Shown: positions 36,593 to 48,834 of the stretch, in pieces
Position numbering within the stretch: the stretch's first letter is position 1
Layout: every line of letters begins with the position of its first letter
NCBI GenBank assembly: GCA_021209875.1
Contig: JAGYVD010000003.1
Coordinates: forward strand, 2,790,001 to 2,854,000
From: Rosellinia necatrix
Lineage: Eukaryota > Ascomycota > Sordariomycetes > Xylariales > Xylariaceae
DNA length: 64,000 nucleotides
Direction of reading: 5' to 3'
Made by a program: the position numbers and the translations under genes
Notes under the pieces: generated by a model
What the model was told of the DNA's origin: nothing
Databases searched by the model: none
The model's input: the letters and a program-made list of their open reading frames with translations, nothing else

Positions 36593-39024
36593 ATGATGAA
36601 TCCGGCGAGAGTATGCATTTTTCTTTCGGCTGTGGCGGTTTCGGCATCGCCGGCGCCCAAGAGGGATACCGGTGACGGCTTTACCCTACCTAAAGTCGAT
36701 CTTCATTATCCGCAGAGGGCCGCCGCTATCGAGGCGAAACGGAAGGGCTGGCAATATGGAGGATACCCAATCGGCGGTGCTTTTTACCCCACGGGGAAAC
36801 TTGCCAACCAAACTATATCCGAACAACAAGCCCAATGGTTCCCTATCGTAGTAGAACATGCCAAATTGATCGAAGAGGAATCGGCAGCTGCCTTGGAGGG
36901 CATCATTGCGGTGGGCAGGCTCAGATCCGGCCCGGTACCCGGCACTGCTAATCGAATGAATAGGCGGGTAACTTTTCTACGTTAGACGACTATGCGAATA
37001 CCTATAAAAACCAGTGGAATATGTCCCTTCCTCGGGGGCCGATGCTGGGCATGCTCACAAACTATACCGACGACCGGTTATTTTCGATGATGAGACTAGT
37101 GAGACCAAGCTCGTTTTACCCCCTTTCTCCTTTCGGGCCCTATATTCGTCCCAAGGAGCTAGATTTACATGCCTTCTAACCGCGAACACGGTGATTAGTC
37201 TGCGACTCCCTACAAGATACAGCGTGTCCAACCCCACGAAAATCTACTCTTCTCAGTCGATAATGCTCCTTCGGTCACTGGGGGGCTGTCACTCAAATAT
37301 CTCCGTTCACAGGGCCGTCTTTTTTCGACAGACTTCAGTCACTTAAAGGTACGTCTTAAGATAGTTTATGCCTTCCTCGGTCTTCATTCATTCTTCCCTC
37401 GACGTTATCCAATACTGACCTCTTGTAGTAAGTGCTTCAGTTTTTTTTTTTTTTTCATAACCCCAAAAAAAGCCCTGTGGGGTAATCAGGCGGGGGAGAC
37501 CTTGTTCTAGGCCGGTACATTGAGATGTCATGGCTCAGTACTATCTGGTCTCTTGTGTCCTATTAGACGCAGGGCATGCCTTGTCCTGGGCTCTTTACCT
37601 TCCGGGTCTCAACACAAACCACTGTTGCTGACTTCTAGCCCTTGAATAGGGAGCTCCCTTCGAGCGGGAAATATGGTGCGGGATGCCAGGCCTACTTCTA
37701 CATAGATCAGGCCGGCGACTTTCTTCCCTTGGCCGTTAAACCTATCGTTAAGGGCAGGGAGGGATCGGCTCTTGTTTACACCCCCCAAGACAAACCAGCA
37801 GATTGGCTACTTGCCAAGATGCTCTTGAACCAAAACGACGGCTACCACTCTACTTGGGCTCACGTCGGCCAGTCACACTCAGCCGCAGAGGCTCCCTATC
37901 TCGCCGCGATTCGGAGTCTGAGTAACGACCACCCAGTCATGGGGATTCTAAATAGGCGTGCGTCTCATTCTCCATCACACTACTGTACGACAGCTCTGCT
38001 GACGGTGACTGTACAGTTGAGAAGACGCCATGGGGTGTCCGTCCTAACCTCGAAAATGGGCTTAAAACGGGGGCTGCATTCACCGGACCCCAATATTATC
38101 CGTGGTCCCCGGACGCCGCGCGAGACTATGTGAACCAGCTGTACCTGTCCGGGGAGTCAGCCGATTTTGAGAGGAACTACTACCGGTCCGAGTTCAAGAA
38201 ACGGGGCTTGGTCGACAGCTCTTTTGGGCCCGAGCTAAAGTCGTTCCCATTCTACGAAGATACGAGCGTTATAACAGAAGCGATCCGAGAATTCATGAAT
38301 GCATTCATAAACTCGTACTACGCCAACGACCTGGCAGTGGTTACGGATATAGAACTGCAGGCTTGGTACCGCGAGACCAAGGCCGCGCGGGTCTACGACT
38401 TCCCTCGCATCAATAGCAGACGGGCCATCGCCGACATTCTCACACATCAAGCCTACCTCAGCGTCATCGTGAGCAATGTCATGAGCACAAACGGCATTCA
38501 TTTGAATTCGATGTCTCTCCCATTCGCCCCCGCCGGGTTTGTGCAGCCCATCCCATCGAAAAAGGGGCTGACGGAGGAAGATCTGAGTACGTATCTCCAC
38601 AGCCTTATAATTTTCGCCGTCGCAGGCTTTGAGCTACTACTTCATACGCCCTCGAGTTTCCTAGCCCTCTTAAAACGAGGCGGCACTCTACCAGTCGTGA
38701 CGATTTCTAACATCCAGGTTCTTAGTGTCATTCATGCCCACACCTGAAGGCGCCATCTGGCAGGTCTCCACGTACGTCGTCGGACATCGCCCTATGTGGC
38801 GAGACACGAAGGAAACCCTTTCGCACCTTTTCGATGACGAAGCGCTGCTAGCGAAAACGAACCCAAAGACACGGGCTGCCGCCGCCAAGTTCATGAACAC
38901 CATGATGGGCTTTAGCGCTGAGGTTCGCGCCCGCTCCTTTGATAAGAATGGCCTCAATCGGGGGATGCCATTTATATGGGATGCTCTTGATCCCAATTAC
39001 GCACCTTACTGGGGCGTGATTTAG
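36593..39024 (+). CDS. Secreted lipoxygenase-family protein, 596 aa, 6 exons, with altered metal ligands
   Basis: Member of the fungal manganese/iron lipoxygenase family, whose enzymes oxygenate C18 polyunsaturated fatty acids. Exons by splicing: 36593-36910, 36964-37098, 37199-37348, 37639-37957, 38017-38586, 38726-39024; 1791 nt, no frame break. Two adjacent ATGs (36593, 36596) precede a signal peptide (VCIFLSAVAVSASPAP). Family segments: LDDYANTYKNQW, GPMLGMLTNYTDD, GDFLPLAVKP, DWLLAKMLLNQND, IRSLSNDHPVMGILN, KSFPFYEDTSVI, SLPFAPAGFVQPIP, GMPFIWDALDP, and a C-terminal Ile596. Expected ligands: His276 and His281 present (HVGQSH), the terminal Ile present, but the third His and the Asn appear as Ser460 and Ser464 (IVSNVMSTN). 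If so, it may be inactive as an oxygenase although the ORF is intact. Intron 3 is unusually long (290 nt). Confidence 0.88.
37349..37638 (+). other. Long intron 3 of the lipoxygenase gene, with a possible insertion
   Basis: The donor GTACGT at 37349 and the acceptor TTCTAG ending at 37638 keep the frame (HLK-PLNRE). An inner branch-plus-acceptor set (ATACTGAC...TTGTAG ending about 37428) would make an ordinary 80-nt intron but leads straight into a stop. The extra 210 bp begin with a 14-T run and could be a small insertion into the intron. Confidence 0.5.
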
Positions 39025-41689
39025 AGCGGCTAGAGTTGCGGGAAATGATACTTCTTAAATGGCCTTAAGAATGGGGAAAAGGATAGACGCGCGGCGTGGT
39101 TAGAATTCGATTTCCTGGTATCGCCGAGTTCAGTATTCCCCTAGAGGGAAAACGTATAATCAGCATTTATGAACCTGCCTATCAATGATGTTGTCCTTGC
39201 CTATCTTAGAGGCAATAATGTAATATACCGTCACGAAGCTTCGATGCGGTAGTGATAGTTATGCTGTAAAAGAAGAGGGGTGAAGGGGAAATTGGTAGAC
39301 CCAATTGTCGGAAGTAACGAGCTCTGAACCTCTTGTATCTAGTGAGAGGTACCGATCTATCCGATCTATAGCTATTGACAAGCAAATCAACGGCTTGGAT
39401 AGCGTGGTTAGACATTTCCTTAAGGCAGTAGATATGTTCTAGCACGCGAATGGCATGAACATATCAATAATTATGACACTAAAAATACTAGTTAAGCAGT
39501 GAATAGTCGTTGGTGTATATACTTCATGCCGGTGGGGATATCCTCCCGCACTGTCTTTTCTGTTCAAGGTGGCGCACAGCGCCCAGGGACGGTCGGTATT
39601 GTATGTGCGCTAGTAGGTTCTTAGCTAGGTAGGTAGTTGAGCATCCGCTGTGGCGTTACGCTCGGTCGATGCCGAGGAAGCTATCTGAACACATAGAGGC
39701 CCATTGATGGACTGGCGGCGTAGCGAAGTGGGGTGAGTAGCCCTATAATGCACTCCTCAATATCACGTTATTACTTACGAGTCAGCATTCTCACGGCCGT
39801 ATCGTTGACTAGGGCCCTAGCCAGCGTCTAGATTGGTGCGCCTTCGTAACATTTGCCAAAAGGGGGGTCTCATGTGCTTTGATGGTCAGAAGTTTAGATG
39901 CGCAGCAGTGGTCGAGCGGGTTGTATAAATGATCGAATTGGACGGGATGTAGTTGGCATGAAAAATGGAAGCTGTACAGTAAATTCTCACCAGACGATAT
40001 CGGAGCGTGTGGCGCAACCCTAGCCGATCATTAGGCACCAATATTTCCATGTTCGAAACGGCAATGCTATCTTTCATGGGGCTATTATTTGTCCTAGACA
40101 TATCGATGGTGACAGCCGCCCGAACGTGTAGCAGAATATAGCCCTATGTTTTTGTGCGGCTGTTTAGTCTTTGGTTTAGAGGCAATTCTCTGGACCAGTT
40201 TCTACCATTAGGACCCAAAATGACGTGAGATTTTGGATATCGGCGGCTGTAGCCCCAGTACATATGGTGGTCTAGGGTTGGGAGAAACGGGCTTGCTGGA
40301 TAGCCAAGGGGGAAGCAGCCAAGCAAGCCTAACTGAGAATGACTTAGCAATGGACACCAGAAGCCATCGCAGCATGACGTAGGGTTTCAGTGGAAGGGTG
40401 CTTTGTAGGGGATGGCAGTCGAATACAATATGAGAAGTCACAAACAGAGTGCCTCCTCGCTCGGAGTATGTATTTGCGGACACCACAGTTTCCTTTAGAC
40501 GCTAAACCAGGCTTCAGCAAACCGTGGTTCCACGTGAGAAGTCGTTGGCCTCAAGGCCAGGATGGTAAGCTAGGCCTCCGAGAGGATGCGATGGCTTGCC
40601 GGCACTGGGATATCCCCACCCCCAAGAAGCCCTGCATGGTGCTGCCCTTTCACGGCAGCCTTGGACGCGTTGCTGCCACAGCGGCCCTACACGGACACTA
40701 GTTGATGGCAGACTAAACGCAAAGCCTCGACGCCAAACGCCACACACGCACGCTTATCGAGGTGTCGTCATCCGATGGAGAATGGCTGCCCTCAACAAGT
40801 TCCCCCTCCAGACTTGGGTGGCTCGTCCCATGCACGGTTCTCAGGTGCGCTGGTCGTGCTTTCGCCTAGATTAGGTTACCTACTTAGCTTGGTAGCGGAC
40901 ACGTTTAGCGCAGACGCGATGTGTGATGTGTGATGAGTGAGTGTTGGGTGCTGGGTACTGGGCGATGGGTGATGGACGATGGATTTAAGCGTGGATGTGA
41001 TTTGGATAGAACAAGACTGTCGCTGTCTAGAACCATCAGAGGCAGTCCGTTTGGAGCTTGGTCAAGCTGCCCGCGGGCGTAGCGTGGCCGTAACGTGGCG
41101 GCGATGTGAGGAGCCGTTGTTGCTGTTGCATGCGTGGGACTTTGGACGATCCGTTACCTAATCAGATCACCGATGACAAAACGAAATCCTTCCTTCTTCA
41201 GGCTGTCACCGGAGACTATGTTGCCGGGCCTCCGGGAGGGTTTCCGGGGGACAACGTTCGTTTATTACCTCCAGCGCACGACAGAGTCGGCGGAAGGAAG
41301 GGGGAACATGTTTCGCTTCAACGGATTACGGAGTGATTTTAAGACAGCCCCTACCTACACTACCTGCTGTACCGTACCTACCCAGGTACTTAGGTACTAG
41401 GCAGAAAGCGGTAGCCGCTGGCCGGTATCACAGTTCCGTACCCTGGGAGGTACCTGCTTGAGGCATTGTGCACTAACGCCCACGGTACTGTATGGTACCT
41501 ACATACGTGTGCTAGCGTGGCCAACCTACCCTCCTTGTACACGGCGACTTAACAGCCAAGAAGTACCGAGCAGCACGCGGAATACCTCCGTCGGTGGGCC
41601 AAGACGGTGCCACCCGCACGCCGACACCCTGCCTCTTTCTGCCGCCCTAGTCGAGTTAGTTCAAGTCTTTCCCAGGTCTATAGATACAT

Positions 41690-41752
41690 GCATACATACA
41701 TACATACATACATTTATACATAACTACATTTATACATACATACACACTTTCT
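41690..41752. repeat. (CATA)n tetranucleotide tract
   Basis: CATACATACATACATA followed by degenerate TTTATACATA copies. Non-coding. Confidence 0.8.
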
Positions 41753-41826
41753 TACTGACAGCTTGCCAGTGACAGGTAGGCAGGAGCAGGTAGTTACGGC
41801 GACCTCCCTCCCTCCCTCCCTCCCTG

Positions 41827-41885
41827 CCGGCCGTACCCGTCGTACCCGTCGTACCCGTCGTACCTGTCGTACCTGTCGTACCTGT
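41827..41885. repeat. 9-bp minisatellite GTACCYGTC, two variant blocks
   Basis: Six tandem units: three reading GTACCCGTC, then three reading GTACCTGTC. The variants are sorted into two blocks rather than mixed. Confidence 0.85.
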
Positions 41886-44568
41886 CGGCCACCCACCCAG
41901 TTACCTAATTTATCTACTTGACCTACCTACCCTAACCTTTGATGTTACCCCCCCCCTCGCCTCCCCCCTCCCCCCCTCCCCCCAGCTGCCTACGTAGGTA
42001 CTAGGTAGTGTAAGTGCAACTACGACGCTTCAACGCCTTAAATAACCACAAGAAGTGCACCAACGCTTATCTAAGTTCCTAACCTAGGTAGGTTGGCACA
42101 TAAACCGCCGAACGAACGGTCAGCCATCAGTCCCGTCCTGACCAAGACCTGGAACCGACATCCGATGACGCTAAAGAGATCTGCTAGCCACTGTGGATAG
42201 GCATCCGTACCTCTACCTACTTACCTACCTACCTACTTAACCTTGTCCTTGCGAGGGGGGGCGCCGGCCTACGGTATACGCTACAGCTGTGCATCAGTAG
42301 TGTAGGCAGATTTCCAAGGTAGCCTCTTCCATCCGGCGGCGGGGGGAAGGGGAGGAGGGGGGGGGGGAGGGAGGGGATTCCAAATATTGCGGCAGAGCAA
42401 CCGCCATCGACGGCCATGCGTGTATCCTCGAGTAAAATATCCCATTTGGGACAAATGCTGTCTCGGTTGAGATAGGGCGCGATCTATCTGCCACGTGATT
42501 TTAGTGGTGTCGGCATGCATCGAAGGAGTCGCCTAGGTCGGATATCTGCTAGTCTGCCCCCCTATTGCCGACTGGCCTATACAATCTACCGATAGCGTGC
42601 GCTAGCAATCATGGTCGACTAATAATACCAATAATACCCTGCTAACAGGTCCCAAAGCACGCAGCCCCGAGCACCCAGGCCCGTCCACCTTCACCACTTC
42701 GTGCAAGTGGGCACCACGACGACCCAGACAACCGTGGCCCGGATCTTCAGATGCGCTGTTGGAGAGTGCCTATCTGCTCCGTCTATCGTCCGATATGGAT
42801 ACATATATATGTATGTATGTATGTATGTATATCTCTCTGTATAACTATATATAAGTAGATATATACACCTGTGTCAGCAAGACCGGGAGAGAGTACGGCC
42901 GTACTGTACAACCGCTCTCTCTCTCTCTCTCTCTCCTCCGGCGTCTAACCAGTACACTAGACCAACCCTAGTCGAATGGTGCAATGTGCTCACGCTGTGT
43001 GCTCTCCAAAAGAGAACCGGATCTTGGCGTGAAGTTCCTCCGATCTTACCTATCGACATATTTGATAGGCCGCATCCTGGTCGGCTGCAAGGTTGGGGAG
43101 AGGGTCTAGTACAGGGTCTAGGACCCAGTACGATCTCTGCCACGCGCTTCATCGTCTTCAGCTTGCTACGGTAGCATCCCTGCCTTCCATGCGATGCTAC
43201 ACAAAGCACGAGGTTTTATGTTGACGATATTAGCTGTCAATAGTAGCCAGATATCGAATGCATAGGGCACATGCTGTGGTTATTTATTTATTTATTCTCT
43301 CCTGCATCTATTCCATGCAGTAGGATCTGACACGGGCCACATGACCCTCAGGTAGCCCTGAACTGCAACCTCCAAACAGTCTATCTTTCTCTCTTGCCCT
43401 CTCTCGCCCTCTCTCTATCTCTCTTTGCATTTGGAGAAGCCTGCAGGCAACGGCAGCACAACTCCTTTCAACCCAGTCCCCTCCAGCCACTAACCCAGAG
43501 CTCTAGACAAACGGGTCTTCCTTGGCGTGAGGCTGAATCACGGCCCGCATCTACACGGACTATACACTAGCGCCATGTGCTATGAACATAATACAGAGAT
43601 GTACACACGCTGTATGCCTCGGCTGACAGGTCCGAAGTCGATTTGTGTATAGGCCCCAGCCATTGTGGCGTGCCCCGTATAAGTTTAGTTACCGCAATCT
43701 GCGAATATGCACATGCATACCATTATCGATGCATGGGACGGTCCACCCTAGCACCGTCGTCCCTCGCCCTGAGGCTTGCGAACCTGCCCAATACGTCAAG
43801 TGTGGTGTGTGTAGGGCAAGGAGGAAGGGGGGGGGGAGCGTTATTCTCCCAATCCGCCGTTGAGCTGAAAACCTAAATGGGAAGTGGTTTTCCCTCCACA
43901 CGCTAACAGGATACCAATGCTGGGGAGATGTCGGTCCAAGAATGCGAGACCCTGTAATCGACGCCTTCTACGGTGTCCAATCTAACCTAAACCAGAGGCC
44001 CTTTAGCGAGGGCGTTCCACTTCACTGAGTAGGCGCCTATGGCTGTCCCTGGAACCGTTGATCCCGTTGGTCCCTAGCACAAGCTAAATCGGACGACGAC
44101 ATCGGCAGAAACTAGACATCCCGGTTTGCATCATACCGTGCGTTGCCGTGACTAAGTGATGGCCTAAGGAACGACCTGCAAGAGGTTAGAGAAGGGGGGC
44201 GTGGGCTTGTCAGATAGATACCCTTCACCCGCAGCTTGTGGCTGAAATCCACGGCAAGAAAGAAACTTGGCATCTTATTACCTGCAGTGATGACCCTCCA
44301 CACTACTATGCCAGGATTTCAGAATATTTTCTTCGAGTAGAAGAAGGGTACATCTGCCGACGTTGACCCTTTTTTGTTTTAAACAGATGCAGGATGGCGC
44401 CACTGCAGTCATGAAGGTGTTCTACTCCAGGTGTTCAATCTCCCTGTCCATCCCTCGTTATTATTGGACTACTTACAATAACTACTTATAACACCCGTCC
44501 CCGGCCCGGTAGCGGCATTGCATGGTTCGACTGTAATCGATTCAATCTCACACTTCAATCCCCTCACA

Positions 44569-45759
44569 ATGACTGGACGACAGACGACAAGGACACGGCA
44601 GAAGTACAAGGACAGCTGCACCCATTGCGCGGGGGCCAAGGTCAGATGCAGCAAGGAGAAGCCACGATGTACACGATGCAATGAAAGAGGCCTCGAGTGC
44701 TCATACGGCCTGTCCTATCGCTATGGCCGTCTCCCAGCCCGTGCTAAGATGGGCGCTGCCGGCTTCATAGATCAGGCGATCACAACGGCTCCGTCAACCC
44801 CCAGGGAACTGCTCCCTAACGGGTCTAGGACGCCTTCTCCAACTTCGGAGCCAACCGCAATGCCGATATCTTGGCTCAGCGAATCGAACATGGACATGTT
44901 AAATGCGAACACGGCGGCTATCAGCGGATTCTCGGGCCTGGGCTACGGAGCCCACGCTCCCAACAATTTCCTGGGCCATCCGTACGATGCAGCCCCTGCG
45001 CCATTGGCGCCCGTCTCCGGCCACACCCAGACATTTCAAACTCTCAACCATACTTCAGATCCCGCCGTCACCTCGGCGGCGGCCACGTTCAACACCCTCA
45101 GCTACATCCCATGTTTAGACACGTTGGACCAGTCCGTCACCCGGCGGCATCATTCAAGGAGTGTTTCGAGCGCGTCCAGCATCCCGTCTGGGTACGATTA
45201 TAGCAATGGGGCATATCCAAATACTTCCCCCGTGGCATTCGGCACGCCACCAGAGACCCCAAGAGCTCGACCAGTTCAGAATTATGCGGTGGACATGCCA
45301 CACGACTGTCTTTCGCAAGCTGCTGCTACGCTATTGTCACTCCGTCGCCAGCCGATATCAGGGCAAGCTAGGAACCGAGACATGATGGAATACATAATTC
45401 AGATGATCGAGTGCGACTGCTTCGCTCAAGATGGGCACATGCGGATGTTCATGGTGCTCATTGGGTTCGAGGTCATGGAAGGGTACTCAAAGACGACCCA
45501 AGACGAAATGGCGATGTCAAGCACCGAAGGCATCCTGGGAGATCTACACGTGGTTCTAAAGTTGGTCGAGCGGCTACTCAGACGCCTCAGAGAAACCGGA
45601 CATGGGAATTACGCCCAAGGCCTGACACCAGGCTCCCCGACGGGGCAGACTGGCGGCAGCACGATCTCATTCGCGGTTTTCGGTCAGCTCGAAGCCGACT
45701 TACGCAAATATTTACGAGGCATTTCACACAACCCGGTTGACGTTTTTCGACGAGTCTGA
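44569..45759 (+). CDS. Zn2Cys6 transcription factor of the AflR class, 396 aa, single exon
   Basis: Nuclear DNA-binding regulator. The zinc cluster is CX2CX6CX6CX2CX6C, with cysteines at 17, 20, 27, 34, 37 and 44 (CTHCAGAKVRC, CTRCNERGLEC), followed by a basic linker (RYGRLPARAK). This cluster and the KEKPRC block match AflR-type regulators of polyketide and sterigmatocystin/aflatoxin-like pathways. A Ser/Pro-rich middle follows; the C-terminal part (HDCLSQAAATLLSLRRQ, IIQMIECDCFAQDGHMRMF, LIGFEVMEGYS) resembles the AflR regulatory domain. I start at the ATG at 44569, the first in frame; a TTG 51 nt upstream is only an open frame. No introns are needed. It stands alone, with no polyketide synthase, NRPS or transporter within this window. 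Confidence 0.88.
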   Translation: MTGRQTTRTRQKYKDSCTHCAGAKVRCSKEKPRCTRCNERGLECSYGLSYRYGRLPARAKMGAAGFIDQAITTAPSTPRELLPNGSRTPSPTSEPTAMPISWLSESNMDMLNANTAAISGFSGLGYGAHAPNNFLGHPYDAAPAPLAPVSGHTQTFQTLNHTSDPAVTSAAATFNTLSYIPCLDTLDQSVTRRHHSRSVSSASSIPSGYDYSNGAYPNTSPVAFGTPPETPRARPVQNYAVDMPHDCLSQAAATLLSLRRQPISGQARNRDMMEYIIQMIECDCFAQDGHMRMFMVLIGFEVMEGYSKTTQDEMAMSSTEGILGDLHVVLKLVERLLRRLRETGHGNYAQGLTPGSPTGQTGGSTISFAVFGQLEADLRKYLRGISHNPVDVFRRV

Positions 45760-48750
45760 GCAATAATTCGTGATAGCATCGGCGTTTAGGGATCTGTAAA
45801 TTAGTCTTGCTTACATGTACAATACTTTGATATGGCTATGTGTCGTATAGCGAGCTTTTCGAGGTCGTGTATTTGATGATGAAAACATGACGCGGCTGGT
45901 GGAAATAGGAGCATTGGAAGCAAAACCATAGACTAATGCAAACGATTCAACCACAGCAACAATGAAAACGTACGATCTCAGATCTGTGAACAAACAAAAT
46001 CCTTACAAATTGGTGTCCCCTTGTCCCTGAGTGTGGCTCACGCTACTATTTGATCTACCGTTACTATTACGGCTTCCGTTGATACCCTAGACACGTGTCT
46101 TGCGTGCCGAACCCGGTCTCCTCGCCAAGGTAGAAGCGGCGTCTGGGCTTCTTACATGTTCTAGTGGCGGGCCTACCCCATCTTATCACCTCCCCGGACC
46201 TCTCATACCCATGCATCCTTTCGGCTCCCCTGCACCAGCAGAAACCTGCTTACCATAAGTTTTGAATTTGGGTTCACCGAGCAGACCATATGTATGCCAA
46301 TCCTTCGAGCCGTTTTGTTTGATCGATCCTCTCGATCGCGTGGCTTACCCCTTCTCAAAACACTACCGACCCCGGCCCGCGGACGTTATTGATCCTGCAC
46401 CACGACGAGGTTATCAGTAATACGCCGGGGTTCGGTGGTAAAGTATTGCGCGCCTCGATGTAACATGAGCATAGGGCAATTTAGTCGATACTACCTACTG
46501 CAGCTAAGGGCGAGGTTGACATCTATGAATAGAAAGGCACGATTACATTGTCACCTCCTCTTGTGACTCCATGATGTAATGTAATACACCTGCATCACAC
46601 CTCGCGGTAATTTCCGCACTCTCAGCTCCGCTTCGTATTCACGCTTCCTGACCTAGGTGCTGGAGAGCAACACTTCGGTTCACAGGGCACCGCGAGCCCT
46701 ATTCACCGCGCCCTGTTAAACTCGAAGTCTTATCAAGACCTCCTTACCTCGAGTAATCCAAGATGTGCCCGCTGAGCCGTTGCTCGCCCCAGCTTTAGGC
46801 TTCGTGAGCGATAGGGGCCAGACGGCCTATCACAAACAGGGATATCCGGATAATCAGGGTAATCCCCAAAACATTCCTCCGGGCCAGTCTGCCACGAGGG
46901 AGCCGGGGTGCTTTTCCGCTCTCAGCCGCCGCGCCTCACCGTTCGATATAACCCCCACAACCCCAGCGATAGGTGGAGGCTAGAACTGATTACGCCCTAG
47001 GGCACAAGGCGAACAACAAGCGAGATGAGAACTCTATTCTCAGCTGTTTCAACGGTATGGAAAATCCAATTCGGGGCGGGGGGGTAGTTGAGTAGTGTAA
47101 ACTGTCAGTGGATCCTGGAAGATCCGTACGACGCGGCGCCAAACGAAGCGCGACATAACCCTATCTAACGCACCAGCCAGATCTGCAGGACAAGCTGTCG
47201 TTTTGTTCCATGCAGTAGAGTGCCTCACCTGATACAGCGGGCACGCGTGTGCCATCCTTTCGATCACGGCATCTCTCCTCTCTCTCTCTCTCTCTCTCCT
47301 CTCCCCCCTCTCCGTCCCCCCTCTGCCCCTCCTCAACCCCCCTCCCTCCCCGGCTCCTCAGCTCGAGCTTCCTTATGACTCTATCCCCTCTTGACAACCT
47401 CCAACTCTGCAAATTCCCTGTCGAAGACGTCCTTTGGGGGAAGGGGGCTGTGGTATGCGCCAAGAGAGTGACGATCTTGTGCGCCCTCGCTTCTCCGTCG
47501 CAAAATCTGCGAGAGGCCTCATTGCTTCCACTCGCGCGCGTTTGGAAGGTCTTCTAGCCGCCGCACACCTCTCTTGCAGGCTCATGACAATTGCAATTTC
47601 AGGGGTATCTTGGGGCAGAATCCGGGTTTGCGTAACCCGTGACCGTTTACACTTAATGGGAAACGGGAGGAATCTAGCCATCGCGTTTGAGGTTTACATG
47701 AGGTGTTGAGGACAAAGGCGATGATGCGGAAAGAATACCGCGGGTAGTAGGCAGCGAATAAACGGCCTGAAATGAGGCTACGGTACATGAACAGAACTAC
47801 ACCTTGATACTTCGGATTTGGATGCATAGTTTTTACCATAAATTTTATTAAAATGCCAAGCTATATGCAGGAGAGTTGCTAATTAAGACGGGCTACAGCA
47901 ATGAAACCGGCAGTTTGAGGTATCCCAAGTACATCATCTCTACTGACAACTCTACTGCGTGTTGGCTACTAGCGGAATAAGTGTGACTCGAATCAAACAA
48001 CGAACATTAGGAAATGGTTGGGGCGGTAGGCTTGTCAGTAAACGATACTTCAACCCCCTAAAGGCTTGGTGAGCTCAAAGATAAAAGGGGGAATCCTCCT
48101 AACTATGAAGTTGTAAATACTTCGCTATTGGATATTGTGTGCAGACGGAGGATCAATATGGAAGTTGTTCCAATATTGAAGCCGATAATATGATGGGAGC
48201 CAATAGTAGCATAGTCCAGAAATAAATTCGAGGGGAGTTATGTATATTATACCTACTCCATTATCGAGCCCTCGCTTCTTGTATTGAATCCAAGGTACTG
48301 TTAGTAGGCGCTAGGGGGTGGCTACAAAATATGGTTCCTGTGTGTATATAAACAATTCCAACTAATATTGCTTAGCAGGATAACAAAAAGGGTGAAGCTA
48401 GTCAGTCCCCCTATATCTTGCATGGCACCTCGAGGTGTGGTAGAGGTAAGCAAAAATATGTATCTAAAGGGGCAATAACTAATACACACACAAATGTATC
48501 AGGTGGTAGCGTGAACAATATTTCTTGCTGCAAGCCCCTTTTCAAACCCGAGTCAGACAGTGGCCAGCTGGAACTGCAATGTGAATATCTACACCAGAAT
48601 AGTTTGAAATTCGTCATATTTCTTTCGTATCGTCTACGTAAATCTTTTTGATGGCTATTAGTTGAGATCTACCATTTTTGTTGTTGAGCACCGGCCCGGA
48701 TGTTGTAACGACCTAGTACAGGTAGGTACCACCAGGTCACGTAACACTTA
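45760..48750. other. 3-kb region without a recognised gene
   Basis: Short overlapping frames on both strands at 47.1-47.8 kb have no family resemblance and biased, CT-repeat-driven composition (CT run about 47274-47300). From 47.8 kb rightwards the DNA grows more AT-rich and leads into the decayed repeat zone. Confidence 0.5.
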
Positions 48751-48756
48751 TTAATA

Positions 48757-48834
48757 AGCACATAGACCTTATAAGCTTTTATAAGCAGCTATAAAAAGCC
48801 CCTGGGCTTTTATAAGCGCCCATAGGCTTAATAT
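48757..48834. repeat. Degenerate TTATAAGC / GCTTTTATAAG repeats
   Basis: Several copies and reverse complements of CTTATAAAAGC-like words next to dispersed-repeat copy 2. The same words recur in tandem at 53030-53125, so both places probably carry remains of one element. Confidence 0.55.

Larger units (their letters stand above)
39025..44568. other. 5.5-kb gene-free region with many simple repeats
   Basis: No ORF here shows a recognisable domain or plausible splicing. Visible structure: CCTACCTA/TAGGTAGG motifs scattered from 39620 to 42240, (CATA)n near 41690-41750, (CTCC)n 41805-41825, a 9-bp minisatellite 41827-41885, C-runs 41947-41985, G-run near 42350-42370, (TATG)n near 42810-42832, (CT)n 42916-42935 and TCTC tracts 43380-43430. 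The last few hundred bases probably carry the promoter of the regulator gene. Confidence 0.55.

Noticed and set aside
40390..40701. 103-aa plus-strand frame
   Set aside because: No recognised motif and no splice context; overlapping frames on both strands are of similar quality.
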